A DNA stretch of 64,000 nucleotides from Crossiella sp. SN42 (GTDB lineage: Bacteria; Actinomycetota; Actinomycetes; Mycobacteriales; Pseudonocardiaceae). Position numbers and translations under genes: made by a program. Shown piece after piece: positions 49,737 through 58,463 of the stretch. Location: contig NZ_JAMHIV010000010.1 of NCBI RefSeq assembly GCF_023897065.1, positions 62,001-126,000 on the forward strand, given 5' to 3'. The notes beneath the pieces are model-generated. The model saw only the letters and a program-made list of their open reading frames with translations, did no database searches and had not been told where the DNA came from. The number at the start of each line of letters is the position of its first letter. Within the stretch, counting starts at the first letter, position 1.

Positions 49737-50746
49737 GGCGTGGCCGCCTTCGTCGTCTCGGCACGGGCGGGGGCCAGGCGGCGCAGCAGCGCGCGGGCCT
49801 TCGGCGCCTGGGCCAGGCACACGCAGATCACCACGATCGCCTTGAGCACCAGGGTGACCTCCGGGGCGACGCCGACCGTGTGGATGGTCGTGGTCAGGGT
49901 CTGGATGATCAGCGCGCCGAGCACGGTCCCGGCCACCGAGTAGCGGCCCCCGGCCAGCGAGGTGCCGCCGATGACCACGGCCAGGATCGCGTCCATCTCG
50001 ATCCACAGCCCGGCGTTGTTGGCATCCGCCGCGCTCACGTTGGAGCTGATCATCAGCCCGGCCACGCCCGCGCACAGCGCGGCGAAGACGTAGCAGGTCC
50101 AGATGATCCGGCGGGAGCGCACCCCGGCCAGCCTGCTCGCCTCCGGGTTCACCCCGACCGACTCGATCAGCAGGCCCAGCGCGGTCCGCCTGGTCAGCAC
50201 CGCGATCGCGGCCACCGCGGCGCCGCTGATCAGGATCGACACCGGCAGCACCAGGTGACCGGCGCCGACCGCCCGGTAGAAGCTGTTGTCCACGGTGACG
50301 ATCTGCCCCTCGGTGAGCAGCATGGCCAGGCCCCGGCCCGCGGTCATCAGCACCAGCGTGGCGATGATCGGCTGGATGCCCAGCGCGGCCACCAGGAACC
50401 CGTTCCACAGGCCCAGCACCAGGCACAGGCCCAGCGCCAGCGCGATCGCGGTGAACGCGGTGCCCGCTCCGCCGGGATCGGCCGAGCCGGCCAGGTGCGT
50501 GCAGGCCACCGCGCCCGCGATGGCGGCCACCGCGCCGACGGAGAGGTCCACGCCGCGGGTGGCGATGACCAGGGTCATGCCCAGCGCGACCAGCAGGGTG
50601 GGCGCGCCGTTCTTGAGGACGTCGACCAGGCTGCCGTAGAGGTGCCCGTCCTGGAAGCGCAGCGCGAAGAACGTGGGCGCCAGCACCAGGTTGAGCGCCA
50701 GCAGCGCGCCCAGGGCCAGCAGCGGCCACCACAGCCGGGACTTCAC
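49733..50746 (-). CDS. ytfT: sugar ABC transporter permease (YtfT type)
   Basis: A 337-residue permease of the same family (LVALGMTLVIATRGVDLSVG, GVNPEASRLAGVRSRRIIWT, LAVVIGGTSLAGGRYSVAGT). It pairs with YjfF to form a heterodimeric channel. Its GTG start overlaps the ATPase stop by 4 nt. Confidence 0.9.
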   Translation of the reverse strand: MKSRLWWPLLALGALLALNLVLAPTFFALRFQDGHLYGSLVDVLKNGAPTLLVALGMTLVIATRGVDLSVGAVAAIAGAVACTHLAGSADPGGAGTAFTAIALALGLCLVLGLWNGFLVAALGIQPIIATLVLMTAGRGLAMLLTEGQIVTVDNSFYRAVGAGHLVLPVSILISGAAVAAIAVLTRRTALGLLIESVGVNPEASRLAGVRSRRIIWTCYVFAALCAGVAGLMISSNVSAADANNAGLWIEMDAILAVVIGGTSLAGGRYSVAGTVLGALIIQTLTTTIHTVGVAPEVTLVLKAIVVICVCLAQAPKARALLRRLAPARAETTKAATP

Positions 50747-52287
50747 GAGACCGCCCTCTCCGGCGCCGTTCCGCTGGCGATCAGCTCGACCACCTCGTCC
50801 ACGCTCGTGCTCGCGCCGTCCAGCTCGGCGACCTTGTGCCGGTCGCGCAGCACCACCACCCGGTCGGCGATCCGGACCACCTCTTCCAGTTCCGCGGAGA
50901 TGAACAGCACCGCCATGCCGTCTGCGGCCAGGTCGGTGACCAGCTGCTGGATCTGCGCCTTGGCGCCGATGTCGATGCCGCGGGTCGGCTCGTCCAGGAT
51001 CAGCAGCCGGGGCTTGGTCACCAGCCAGCGGGCCAGCAGCACCTTCTGCTGGTTGCCGCCGGAGAGCGAGCCCACCGGCGCCTCCGGGTTGGCCGGGCGG
51101 ATGTCCAGTGCGGCAAGGTATTTCGCCACCAGCTCGTCCTGCGTGCGGCGGGGCAGCGGCCGGGCCCAGCCGCGGGCGGCCTGGCTGGCCAGCACCAGGT
51201 TCTCCCGCACGCTGAGGTCGGCGACCAGCCCCTCGCCCTTGCGGTCCTCCGAGCAGAAGCCGATCCCGGCCGCGATCGCACCGCGCGGCCCGCGTGCCCG
51301 CAGCGGCTTGCCGTCGACCAGCAGCCTGCCGGAGTCGGCGCGGTCGGCCCCGGCCAGCAGCCTGGCCAGCTCGGTGCGCCCGGAGCCGAGCAGCCCGGCC
51401 AGCCCGACGATCTCCCCGGCCCTGACCTCCAGGTCGAACGGCGCGATCGCGCCCCGGCGGCCCAGGCCCTCGGCGCGCAGCAGCACCGGCGCGGCCGGGC
51501 GTTCCTGGTGCGCGGCCCGCTCGATCTCGGCGAGGGTGCCCAGCTCACGGCCGAGCATCGCGGCCACCAGCGACCGCCGGTCCAGCTCGGCGGTGCAGTA
51601 CTCGCCGACCAGGCAACCGTTGCGCAGCACGGTCATCCGGTCGGCGATGGCGTAGACCTGGTCCAGGAAGTGCGAGACGAACAGGATCGCCACGCCCTCG
51701 GCGCGGAGCACCCGGATGATCCGGAACAGCTCCGCCACCTCCTCGGCGTCCAGGCTGGAGGTCGGCTCGTCCAGCACCAGCACCCGGCAGTCCACCGCGA
51801 TCGCCCTGGTGATCGCGACCAGCTGGCGCACCGCGATCGGGTGCACGTGCAGCGCGGAGGCCGGGTCGATGTCCAGCCCGATCCGCGCCAGCAGCCCGGC
51901 GGCCTTGGCGCGCATGGCCTTGCCGTCGATCCGGCCGAACCTGCGCGGTTCCCGGCCGAGCAGGATGTTCTCCGCCACGGTGAGGTTGGGGCACAGGTTC
52001 ACCTCCTGGTACACCGTGCTGATCCCGGCCTGCTGGGCCTGCCCCGGCGAGGAGAACTCGACCACCTCGCCGTGCAGGCGCACCACGCCGGCATCCGCGG
52101 TGTGCACCCCGGTGAGGGTCTTGATCAGGGTGGACTTGCCCGCGCCGTTCTCGCCCATCAGCGCGTGCACCTCGCCGGGGAAGAGCCGGAAGTCGACCTC
52201 CTGCAGCGCCTTGACCCCCGGGAAGGACAGGGAGATCCCGCGCATGTCGACGACCGGCTCGGTGGCGGGTGTCGGGGACTCGGTCAT
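50743..52287 (-). CDS. ytfR: sugar ABC transporter ATP-binding protein (YtfR type, two ATPase domains)
   Basis: A 514-residue duplicated ATPase of the CUT2 class. The first domain has MGENGAGKSTLIKTLTGVHT and VLVLDEPTSSLDAEE. The second has a degenerate Walker A (AGLLGSGRTELARL) with intact signature LSGGNQQKVLLARW and LLILDEPTRGIDIG. It drives import by the two permeases. ATG start 28 bp after the binding-protein stop. Confidence 0.93.
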   Translation of the reverse strand: MTESPTPATEPVVDMRGISLSFPGVKALQEVDFRLFPGEVHALMGENGAGKSTLIKTLTGVHTADAGVVRLHGEVVEFSSPGQAQQAGISTVYQEVNLCPNLTVAENILLGREPRRFGRIDGKAMRAKAAGLLARIGLDIDPASALHVHPIAVRQLVAITRAIAVDCRVLVLDEPTSSLDAEEVAELFRIIRVLRAEGVAILFVSHFLDQVYAIADRMTVLRNGCLVGEYCTAELDRRSLVAAMLGRELGTLAEIERAAHQERPAAPVLLRAEGLGRRGAIAPFDLEVRAGEIVGLAGLLGSGRTELARLLAGADRADSGRLLVDGKPLRARGPRGAIAAGIGFCSEDRKGEGLVADLSVRENLVLASQAARGWARPLPRRTQDELVAKYLAALDIRPANPEAPVGSLSGGNQQKVLLARWLVTKPRLLILDEPTRGIDIGAKAQIQQLVTDLAADGMAVLFISAELEEVVRIADRVVVLRDRHKVAELDGASTSVDEVVELIASGTAPERAVS

Positions 52288-52315
52288 GGATCGGCCTTCG
52301 TCGTCCGGCTCCTGG

Positions 52316-53275
52316 TCAGTACTGGCGGGTCGGCAGCGCGGCCTTGGCCTGCTCGCTGGTGAAGGTGCCCTCCTCGGTGACCACCCTGGCCGGCACCTGC
52401 TCGCCCGCCAGCACCTTCTTGGTCAGCTCCATCAGCTGCTTGCCCAGCAACGGGTTGCACTCCACGATGAAGTTGATCTCACCGTTGGCCAGCGCCTGCA
52501 TGCCGTCCCGGACCGCGTCCACGGTGATGATCCGGATGTCCTTGCCAGGGGTCTTGCCCGCGGCCTTGATCGCCTCGATCGCGCCCAGGCCCATGTCGTC
52601 GTTGTGCGCGTACACCACGTCGATCTTGGGGGTGGACTTCAGGAAGGCCTCCATCACCTGCTTGCCGCCGGAGCGGGTGAAGTCACCGGTCTGCGAGGCC
52701 ACGATCTTGACGTCCGGCCGGGCGGCGATCTTCTCCTCGAAGCCCTTCTTGCGGTCGATGGCCGGCGCCGCGCCGGTGGTGCCCTGGAGCTCGACCACGT
52801 TCACCGGGCCCGGGGAGTTGGCCAGCAGCCAGTCGGCGGCCTTGCGGCCCTCCTCGACGAAGTCCGAGCCGAGGAAGGTGCGGTAGAGCGAGGTGTCCTC
52901 GGAGTCGATCGCCCGGTCGGTCAGGATCACCGGGATGTTGGCCCGCTTGGCCTCCAGCAGCACGGTGTCCCAGCCGGTCTCCACCACCGGGCTGAAGGCG
53001 ATCACGCTGACCTTCTGCTGGATGTAGGAGCGGATCGCCTTGATCTGGTTCTCCTGCTTCTGCTGCGCGTCGGAGAACTTCAACTCGATGCCAGCGGCCT
53101 TGGCCGCCTCCTGGATCGACTTGGTGTTGGCGGTGCGCCAACCGCTTTCGGCGCCCACCTGGGCGAAGCCCATGGTGATCGCACCACCCGGGCCGGCGGG
53201 TGGCTGGCCACCGCCACAGGCGGCGAGTGCGCTCAACAGGACCACGCTGGCGGCGGTCGTGATCTTCTTCAGCAC
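52316..53275 (-). CDS. ytfQ: galactofuranose/arabinofuranose-type sugar-binding lipoprotein (YtfQ type)
   Basis: A 319-residue lipoprotein binding protein very close in pattern to E. coli YtfQ (GFAQVGAESGWRTANTKSIQ, SDAQQKQENQIKAIRSYIQQ, VVELQGTTGAAPAIDRKKGF, VYAHNDDMGLGAIEAIKAAG). The lipobox is LAAC after a short signal (LKKITTAASVVLLSA). The GTG at 53275 follows GGAGGA and starts the signal. E. coli YtfQ binds furanose sugars. Here the gene diverges from arabinan hydrolases and an AraR-type site lies in the shared region, so an L-arabinofuranose ligand is likely. Confidence 0.92.
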   Translation of the reverse strand: MLKKITTAASVVLLSALAACGGGQPPAGPGGAITMGFAQVGAESGWRTANTKSIQEAAKAAGIELKFSDAQQKQENQIKAIRSYIQQKVSVIAFSPVVETGWDTVLLEAKRANIPVILTDRAIDSEDTSLYRTFLGSDFVEEGRKAADWLLANSPGPVNVVELQGTTGAAPAIDRKKGFEEKIAARPDVKIVASQTGDFTRSGGKQVMEAFLKSTPKIDVVYAHNDDMGLGAIEAIKAAGKTPGKDIRIITVDAVRDGMQALANGEINFIVECNPLLGKQLMELTKKVLAGEQVPARVVTEEGTFTSEQAKAALPTRQY

Positions 53276-53311
53276 GGATTCCTCCGATGGAGCGGTTGGT
53301 GGGCCACAAGA

Positions 53312-53323
53312 GTGAGCGTTCAC
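53312..53323 (-). promoter_or_regulatory. LacI-type operator before the ytfQ operon
   Basis: GTGAGCGTTCAC is a CG-centred palindrome with one mismatch, 37 bp before the ytfQ start. It resembles the half-site GTGAGCGCTAAC present in reverse at 53390-53403. Confidence 0.55.
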
Positions 53324-53364
53324 AACTTCCTCGTCAAGCCGCCGGTAACGGGAATGTCGCGGCG

Positions 53365-53403
53365 TTGACACCTCTTCGAGCCCTGGTTATGTTAGCGCTC
53401 ACT
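53365..53403 (+). promoter_or_regulatory. promoter and LacI-type operator of the arabinan hydrolase operon
   Basis: A consensus -35 TTGACA (53365-53370) and -10 TATGTT (53388-53393) are 17 bp apart. The operator TGTTAGCGCTCACT (53390-53403) overlaps the -10 and the start point, so repressor binding would block initiation. Confidence 0.7.
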
Positions 53404-53447
53404 TTTGTGACCCGGAGCACCTTCCCCTTCGAGACGGAAGCACGGTC

Positions 53448-54860
53448 ATGCCGGTAACCCCTGCTCGCTCCCGCCCCCTGCTCACCACCCTGGCGCTCAC
53501 CCTCGCGCTGGCCGCCGCGGCGCCCGCCGCGCAGGCCGTGCCGACGGACCTGGCGGTCCCGGCCGCGAACGCCGCTTTCCCGCTCGCCGGGCAACCGGCG
53601 GCCACCGACCCCGCGTTCGCCGTGGCCCCCGCTGCCGGCCACGGCGACGCGGCCCTGACCGCCGCGGCCGACGCGCTGACCGTCTGGGACGCCCACGACC
53701 TGCGCGGCAACATCACTCTGCCGACCGAGTCCGGCGGCGCTGCCGTGTCCTGGCACTCCAACCGCCGCAACGTGATCACCGAGACCGGTGAGCTGACCCG
53801 CCCGCCGCACGGCGCGGCCCCGGCCACCGCCACCCTCACCGCCACCGTCCGCCTCGGCGGGCGCCAGGTGAAGCGCCGCTTCGAGGTCACCGCCCGCCCG
53901 CTGCCGGCCAAGGCGGCCTACGAGGGCTACCTGTTCGGCTACTTCACCGGCGAGGGCACCGCCACCGGCGAGCAGGTCTACCTCGCGGCCAGCCGCGGCA
54001 ACGACGCGCTGCGCTGGGACGAGCTCAACCGCGGCAAGCCGGTGCTGACCTCCGGCAAGGGCGACAAGGGCGTGCGGGACCCGTTCATCATCCGCTCGCC
54101 GGAGGGCGACAAGTTCTACCTGATCGCCACCGACCTCCGGATCCACGGCAACGGCAACTGGGACCTCGCGCAGCGCCACGGCAGCAAGCACATCGAGGTC
54201 TGGGAGTCCACCGACCTGGTGCGCTGGTCCGCGCAGCGGCACGTGCGCGTCTCACCGGACACCGCGGGCAACACCTGGGCCCCCGAGGCCTACTACGACA
54301 CCTCCATCGGCGCGTACGTGGTGTTCTGGGCGTCCAAGATCTACGCCGCGAACGACCCGCAGCACACCGGCAACACGCACAACCGGATGCTCTACGCCAC
54401 CACCCGCGACTTCCGCACCTTCAGCCAGCCCAAGGTGTGGGTGGACCCCGGCTACTCGGTGATCGACTCCACCATGATCAAGGACGGCAACACCTACTAC
54501 CGCTTCACCAAGGACGAGCGGAACAACTCCTCCAGCACCCCGTGCAGCAAGTTCATCCTGGCGGAGAAGTCGGCGAACCTGCGCGCCACCAAGTACGACT
54601 TCCTCGCCGACTGCATCGGCAAGGGCGCGATCAGCCAGGGCGAGGGGCCCACGGTGTTCAAGTCCAACACCGAGCGCAAGTGGTACCTGTTCATCGACGA
54701 GTTCGGCGGACGCGGCTACATCCCGTTCGAGACAACGGATCTCGCCTCCGGCCGCTGGACCCCCTCGGCGAGCCACGCGCTGCCGCGCAGTCCTCGCCAC
54801 GGCACCGTGCTGCCGATCACCAAGGCCGAGCTCGACCGCGTCCGCGCGGCCTTCCCCTGA
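53448..54860 (+). CDS. secreted glycoside hydrolase family 43 protein with N-terminal Ig-like domain
   Basis: A 470-residue secreted enzyme. The signal peptide (LLTTLALTLALAAAAPAAQA) is followed by a Ala-rich stretch, an atrophied bacterial Ig-like domain (about 75-150, NITLPTESGGAAVSWHSNRR) and a five-bladed GH43-like catalytic domain. Catalytic candidates are Asp in VRDPFIIRS, Glu in NTWAPEAYYD and Glu in SQGEGPTVFK. It probably releases arabinofuranose or arabino-oligosaccharides from arabinan or arabinoxylan. First gene of a three-hydrolase operon with a strong repressed promoter. Confidence 0.88.
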   Translation: MPVTPARSRPLLTTLALTLALAAAAPAAQAVPTDLAVPAANAAFPLAGQPAATDPAFAVAPAAGHGDAALTAAADALTVWDAHDLRGNITLPTESGGAAVSWHSNRRNVITETGELTRPPHGAAPATATLTATVRLGGRQVKRRFEVTARPLPAKAAYEGYLFGYFTGEGTATGEQVYLAASRGNDALRWDELNRGKPVLTSGKGDKGVRDPFIIRSPEGDKFYLIATDLRIHGNGNWDLAQRHGSKHIEVWESTDLVRWSAQRHVRVSPDTAGNTWAPEAYYDTSIGAYVVFWASKIYAANDPQHTGNTHNRMLYATTRDFRTFSQPKVWVDPGYSVIDSTMIKDGNTYYRFTKDERNNSSSTPCSKFILAEKSANLRATKYDFLADCIGKGAISQGEGPTVFKSNTERKWYLFIDEFGGRGYIPFETTDLASGRWTPSASHALPRSPRHGTVLPITKAELDRVRAAFP

Positions 54861-54876
54861 CCCCGCAGGAGATCGC

Positions 54877-57360
54877 GTGTCCCGCTTGTCGCTCTGCGCC
54901 GCGCTCGCGGCGAGTCTGCTGGTGGCCCTGCCCGGTGCGGGCACGGCCGCCGAGACCGGCTACACCCTGACCGTCGACCCGGCGGGCAAGGGCGCCGCCA
55001 TCGACGACTCCATGTACGGCGTCTTCTTCGAGGACATCAATCGCGCCGCCGACGGCGGCCTGTACGCCGAACTGGTGCAGAACCGTTCCTTCGAGTACGA
55101 CCGCGCCGACAACGCCGCCTACACCGGCCTGACCGCCTGGTCGCCCACCGGTGGCGTGGCCGAGGTGGCCGACGACGCCGGGCGGCTCAACGAGCGCAAC
55201 CGCCGCTACCTCAAGCTCCGCCTCCCCGGCGGGGTGGTGAACTCCGGCTACAACACCGGCATCGCGGTGCGCGAGGGCCAGTCCTACGACTTCTCGGTCT
55301 GGGCGCGCACCGACGCCGCCGCCGGGACCCCGCTGTCGGTCGCGCTGACCGACCCGGCGGGCAAGGACCTGGCCGCCCCGCTGCGGATCCAGGTCCGCGG
55401 CGACGGCTGGGTCAAGCACACCGGCAGCTTCCGCGCCCGCGCCACCAGCACCACGGCCCGGCTGCGGGTCAGCGGCGGGGGAACGGGCACGCTGCGGCTG
55501 GACATGGTGTCGCTGCTGCCCAGGGACACCTACAAGGGCCACGGCCTGCGCCGCGACCTGGCCGAGAAGATCGCCGCGCTCAAGCCGGGCTTCGTCCGCT
55601 TCCCGGGCGGCTGCCTGGTCAACACCGGCAGCCACTACGGCTACGAGGCGCCGAACTACGAGCGCCGCCGGTCCTACCAGTGGAAGGACACCATCGGCCC
55701 GGTCGAGCAGCGGGCCACCAACTGGAACTTCTGGGGCTACAACCAGTCCTACGGCCTCGGCTACTTCGAGTACTTCCAGTTCGCCGAGGACATCGGCGCG
55801 ATGCCGCTGCCGGTGGTGCCCGCGCTGGTCACCGGCTGCGGCCAGAACCAGGCCACCAAGGACCCGGAGCTGCTGCGGCGGCACATCCAGGACACCCTGG
55901 ACCTGATCGAGTTCGCCAACGGCCCGGCCACCTCCACCTGGGGCGCCAAGCGCGCCGAGATGGGCCACCCGGCGCCGTTCCGGCTCACCCACCTCGCGGT
56001 GGGCAACGAGGAGAACCTGCCGGAGGAGTACTTCGCCCACTTCACCGAGTTCCGCAAGGCCATCGCGGCCAAGCACCCGGAGATCACCGTGGTCGGCAAC
56101 TCCGGCCCGGACGACACCGGCGCCACCTTCGACCGGCTCTGGCAGCTCAACCGCCAGGCCGGGGTGGCGATGGTGGACGAGCACTACTACAACAGCCCCA
56201 GCTGGTTCCTGGAGAACAACCAGCGCTACGACAGCTACGACCGCAAGGGGCCCAAGGTCTTCCTCGGCGAGTACGCCTCGCAGGACAACCGGTGGCGCAA
56301 CTCCCTGGCCGAGGCCGCGTTCATGACCGGCCTGGAGCGCAACGCCGACGTGGTCAAGCTCGCCTCCTACGCGCCGTTGCTGGCCAACGAGGACGCGGTG
56401 CAGTGGCGGCCGGACATGATCTGGTTCAACAACCACGCCTCCTGGGGCTCGGCCAGCTACGAGACGCAGAAGCTGTTCATGACCAACGTGGGCGACCACG
56501 TGGTGCCCAGCGCCGCCTCTGCCACACCGTCCACAATGGAGCCGATCACCGGCGCGATCGGCCTGTCCACCTGGGCCACCGCGGCCAGCTACGACGACGT
56601 GCGGGTGACCGCCGCCGACGGCCGGACCCTGTTCACCGAGGACTTCTCCGGCACCGACGCCCGCTGGAGCAAGGTCGCCGGGCGCGGCAGCTGGGCGGTC
56701 CGCGACGGCGCCTACGTCCAGTCCGACGCCGCCTCGGAGAACACCCTGGTGACCGCGGGCGATCCGGCCTGGCGGGACTACACGCTGAACCTCAAGGCCA
56801 CCAAGCAGTCCGGCAAGGAAGGGTTCCTGGTCGCCTTCGGCGTCAAGGACACCGGCAACCTCTACTGGTGGAACCTCGGCGGCTGGGACAACACCCGCTC
56901 CGCGGTGGAGAAGACCGAGTCCGGCGGCAAGAGCACGCTGCTGGAGAAGGACACCAGGATCGAGACCGGCCGGACCTACGACCTGCGGGTGGAGGTCCGC
57001 GGCAGGCGCGTCACGCTGTTCCTGGATGGTCAGCGGTGGGGCGAGTTCACCGACGACCGCAAGGCGGAGCCGTTCCGCCAGGTGGTCACCAGGGACCTCG
57101 CCACCGGGGAACTGATCGTCAAGGTGGTCAACGCCCAGGAGGACGCGGCGCGGGTGCGGCTGGACCTGGGGCGCGACACCCAGGTCCAGCCCATCGCGCA
57201 GGCCACCACCTTGCAGGGCCGCCCCGAGGACCTCAACACCCAGGCCGGGCAGCCGATCCGGCCACGCACCTCGCAGGTGCGAGTGTCCAACTCCTTCACC
57301 CACACCTTCCCGCCACACTCGATCACCTTCCTGCGCATCAAGGATCGGAGCCGCCCGTGA
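54877..57360 (+). CDS. secreted GH51 alpha-L-arabinofuranosidase with inserted LamG-like domain
   Basis: An 827-residue enzyme. A signal peptide (residues 1-26) is followed by an N-terminal carbohydrate-binding-like region (about 90-205) and the GH51 barrel. Acid/base Glu378 is in VGNEENLPE and nucleophile Glu465 in FLGEYASQ. The C-terminal beta-domain is interrupted by a concanavalin-like domain (about 570-735, LFTEDFSGTDARWSKVAGRG... YDLRVEVRGRRVTLFLDGQR). It removes terminal arabinofuranosyl groups outside the cell. The GTG start at 54877 is 16 bp after the previous stop; its own stop overlaps the next gene. Confidence 0.9.
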   Translation: MSRLSLCAALAASLLVALPGAGTAAETGYTLTVDPAGKGAAIDDSMYGVFFEDINRAADGGLYAELVQNRSFEYDRADNAAYTGLTAWSPTGGVAEVADDAGRLNERNRRYLKLRLPGGVVNSGYNTGIAVREGQSYDFSVWARTDAAAGTPLSVALTDPAGKDLAAPLRIQVRGDGWVKHTGSFRARATSTTARLRVSGGGTGTLRLDMVSLLPRDTYKGHGLRRDLAEKIAALKPGFVRFPGGCLVNTGSHYGYEAPNYERRRSYQWKDTIGPVEQRATNWNFWGYNQSYGLGYFEYFQFAEDIGAMPLPVVPALVTGCGQNQATKDPELLRRHIQDTLDLIEFANGPATSTWGAKRAEMGHPAPFRLTHLAVGNEENLPEEYFAHFTEFRKAIAAKHPEITVVGNSGPDDTGATFDRLWQLNRQAGVAMVDEHYYNSPSWFLENNQRYDSYDRKGPKVFLGEYASQDNRWRNSLAEAAFMTGLERNADVVKLASYAPLLANEDAVQWRPDMIWFNNHASWGSASYETQKLFMTNVGDHVVPSAASATPSTMEPITGAIGLSTWATAASYDDVRVTAADGRTLFTEDFSGTDARWSKVAGRGSWAVRDGAYVQSDAASENTLVTAGDPAWRDYTLNLKATKQSGKEGFLVAFGVKDTGNLYWWNLGGWDNTRSAVEKTESGGKSTLLEKDTRIETGRTYDLRVEVRGRRVTLFLDGQRWGEFTDDRKAEPFRQVVTRDLATGELIVKVVNAQEDAARVRLDLGRDTQVQPIAQATTLQGRPEDLNTQAGQPIRPRTSQVRVSNSFTHTFPPHSITFLRIKDRSRP

Positions 57361-58379
57361 CCGCCTTCGACCGACGTTCCCTGCTGCGGGCAGGCGGTGT
57401 GCTCGCCGCCGCGAGCGCCCTCCCGCTGGCCGCCGCCGCACCGGCCAGTCAACCGCTGATCCGCCAGCGGGCCGACCCGTTCATCACCCCACCGGTCGGC
57501 GGCCGGTACTACTTCACCGGCTCGGTGCCCGAGTACGACCGGATCATCATCCGTGGTGCGTCCACAGTGGAGGGTCTGGGCGCGGCGGCGGAGACGGTGA
57601 TCTGGCGGCGGCCTGCCTCGGGCCGGATGGGCGGGCACATCTGGGCGCCGGAACTGCACCGGATCGGCGGGAAGTGGTACGTCTACTTCGCCGCGGGCGA
57701 CTCCGACGAGCCCTTCCGCATCCGCACCTACGTGCTGGAGTCCGTCGCCGCCGACCCGCGCGCGGCCGGCTGGGTGCTGCGCGGCCAGATGCAGACCGCC
57801 TGGGACACCTTCACCCTGGACGCGACCACCTTCGCCCACCGCGGCAAGCGGTACTTCCTGTGGGCGCAGGGCGAACCCGGCATCGCCACCAACAGCAACC
57901 TCTACATCGCCGAGATGGCCTCGCCGCTGGCATTGCGCGGCACGCCGGTGCGCATCTCGGTGCCGACGGAGTCCTGGGAGACCCAGGGCTTCAAGGTCAA
58001 CGAGGGCCCAGCGGTGCTCATCCGCAACGGCCGGGTGTTCGTGACCTTCTCGGCCAGCGCCACCGACGCCCGCTACTGCATGGGCCTGCTCACCGCCAAC
58101 GCGGGCGCGAACCTGCTCGACCCGCGCTCCTGGACGAAGTCGGCCGGGCCGGTGTTCACCAGCAACGCGGGCACCAGCCAGTACGGGCCGGGGCACAACT
58201 CGTTCACCACGGTCGGCGGCGCGGACGTGCTGGTCTACCACGCCAGGGACTACCGGGACATCACCGGCGACCCGCTGTTCGACCCCAACCGGCACACCAG
58301 GGTGAAGCGGCTGCGCTGGAAGGCCGACGGCAGCCCGGACTTCGGCGTGCCCAACGGCGGTGCGAGCCCGCTCGGCTAG
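57357..58379 (+). CDS. secreted GH43 exo-arabinofuranosidase-like enzyme
   Basis: A 340-residue enzyme with a Tat-type signal (DRRSLLRAGGVLAAASALPL). The GH43 catalytic triad is visible as Asp in RADPFITPP, Asp in FTLDATTFAHRG and Glu in VNEGPAVLI, with the family motif GGHIWAPELH. The pattern is closest to exo-1,5-alpha-L-arabinofuranosidases of streptomycetes. The GTG start overlaps the GH51 stop by 4 nt, so the three hydrolases are one unit acting together on arabinan. Confidence 0.88.
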   Translation: MTAFDRRSLLRAGGVLAAASALPLAAAAPASQPLIRQRADPFITPPVGGRYYFTGSVPEYDRIIIRGASTVEGLGAAAETVIWRRPASGRMGGHIWAPELHRIGGKWYVYFAAGDSDEPFRIRTYVLESVAADPRAAGWVLRGQMQTAWDTFTLDATTFAHRGKRYFLWAQGEPGIATNSNLYIAEMASPLALRGTPVRISVPTESWETQGFKVNEGPAVLIRNGRVFVTFSASATDARYCMGLLTANAGANLLDPRSWTKSAGPVFTSNAGTSQYGPGHNSFTTVGGADVLVYHARDYRDITGDPLFDPNRHTRVKRLRWKADGSPDFGVPNGGASPLG

Positions 58380-58415
58380 TGGACAATGGGGTGTGTCAGC
58401 CCGGGATCCGATGAG

Positions 58416-58429
58416 TGTTATCGCTAACA
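58416..58429 (+). promoter_or_regulatory. AraR-type operator before the LacI regulator
   Basis: TGTTATCGCTAACA, 35 bp before the LacI start, is the exact reverse complement of the site over the araB promoter. It suggests autoregulation by the arabinose repressor. Confidence 0.75.
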
Positions 58430-58463
58430 TCGGACGCCGAAGGTCGAGGATCGGAGATCGTCT

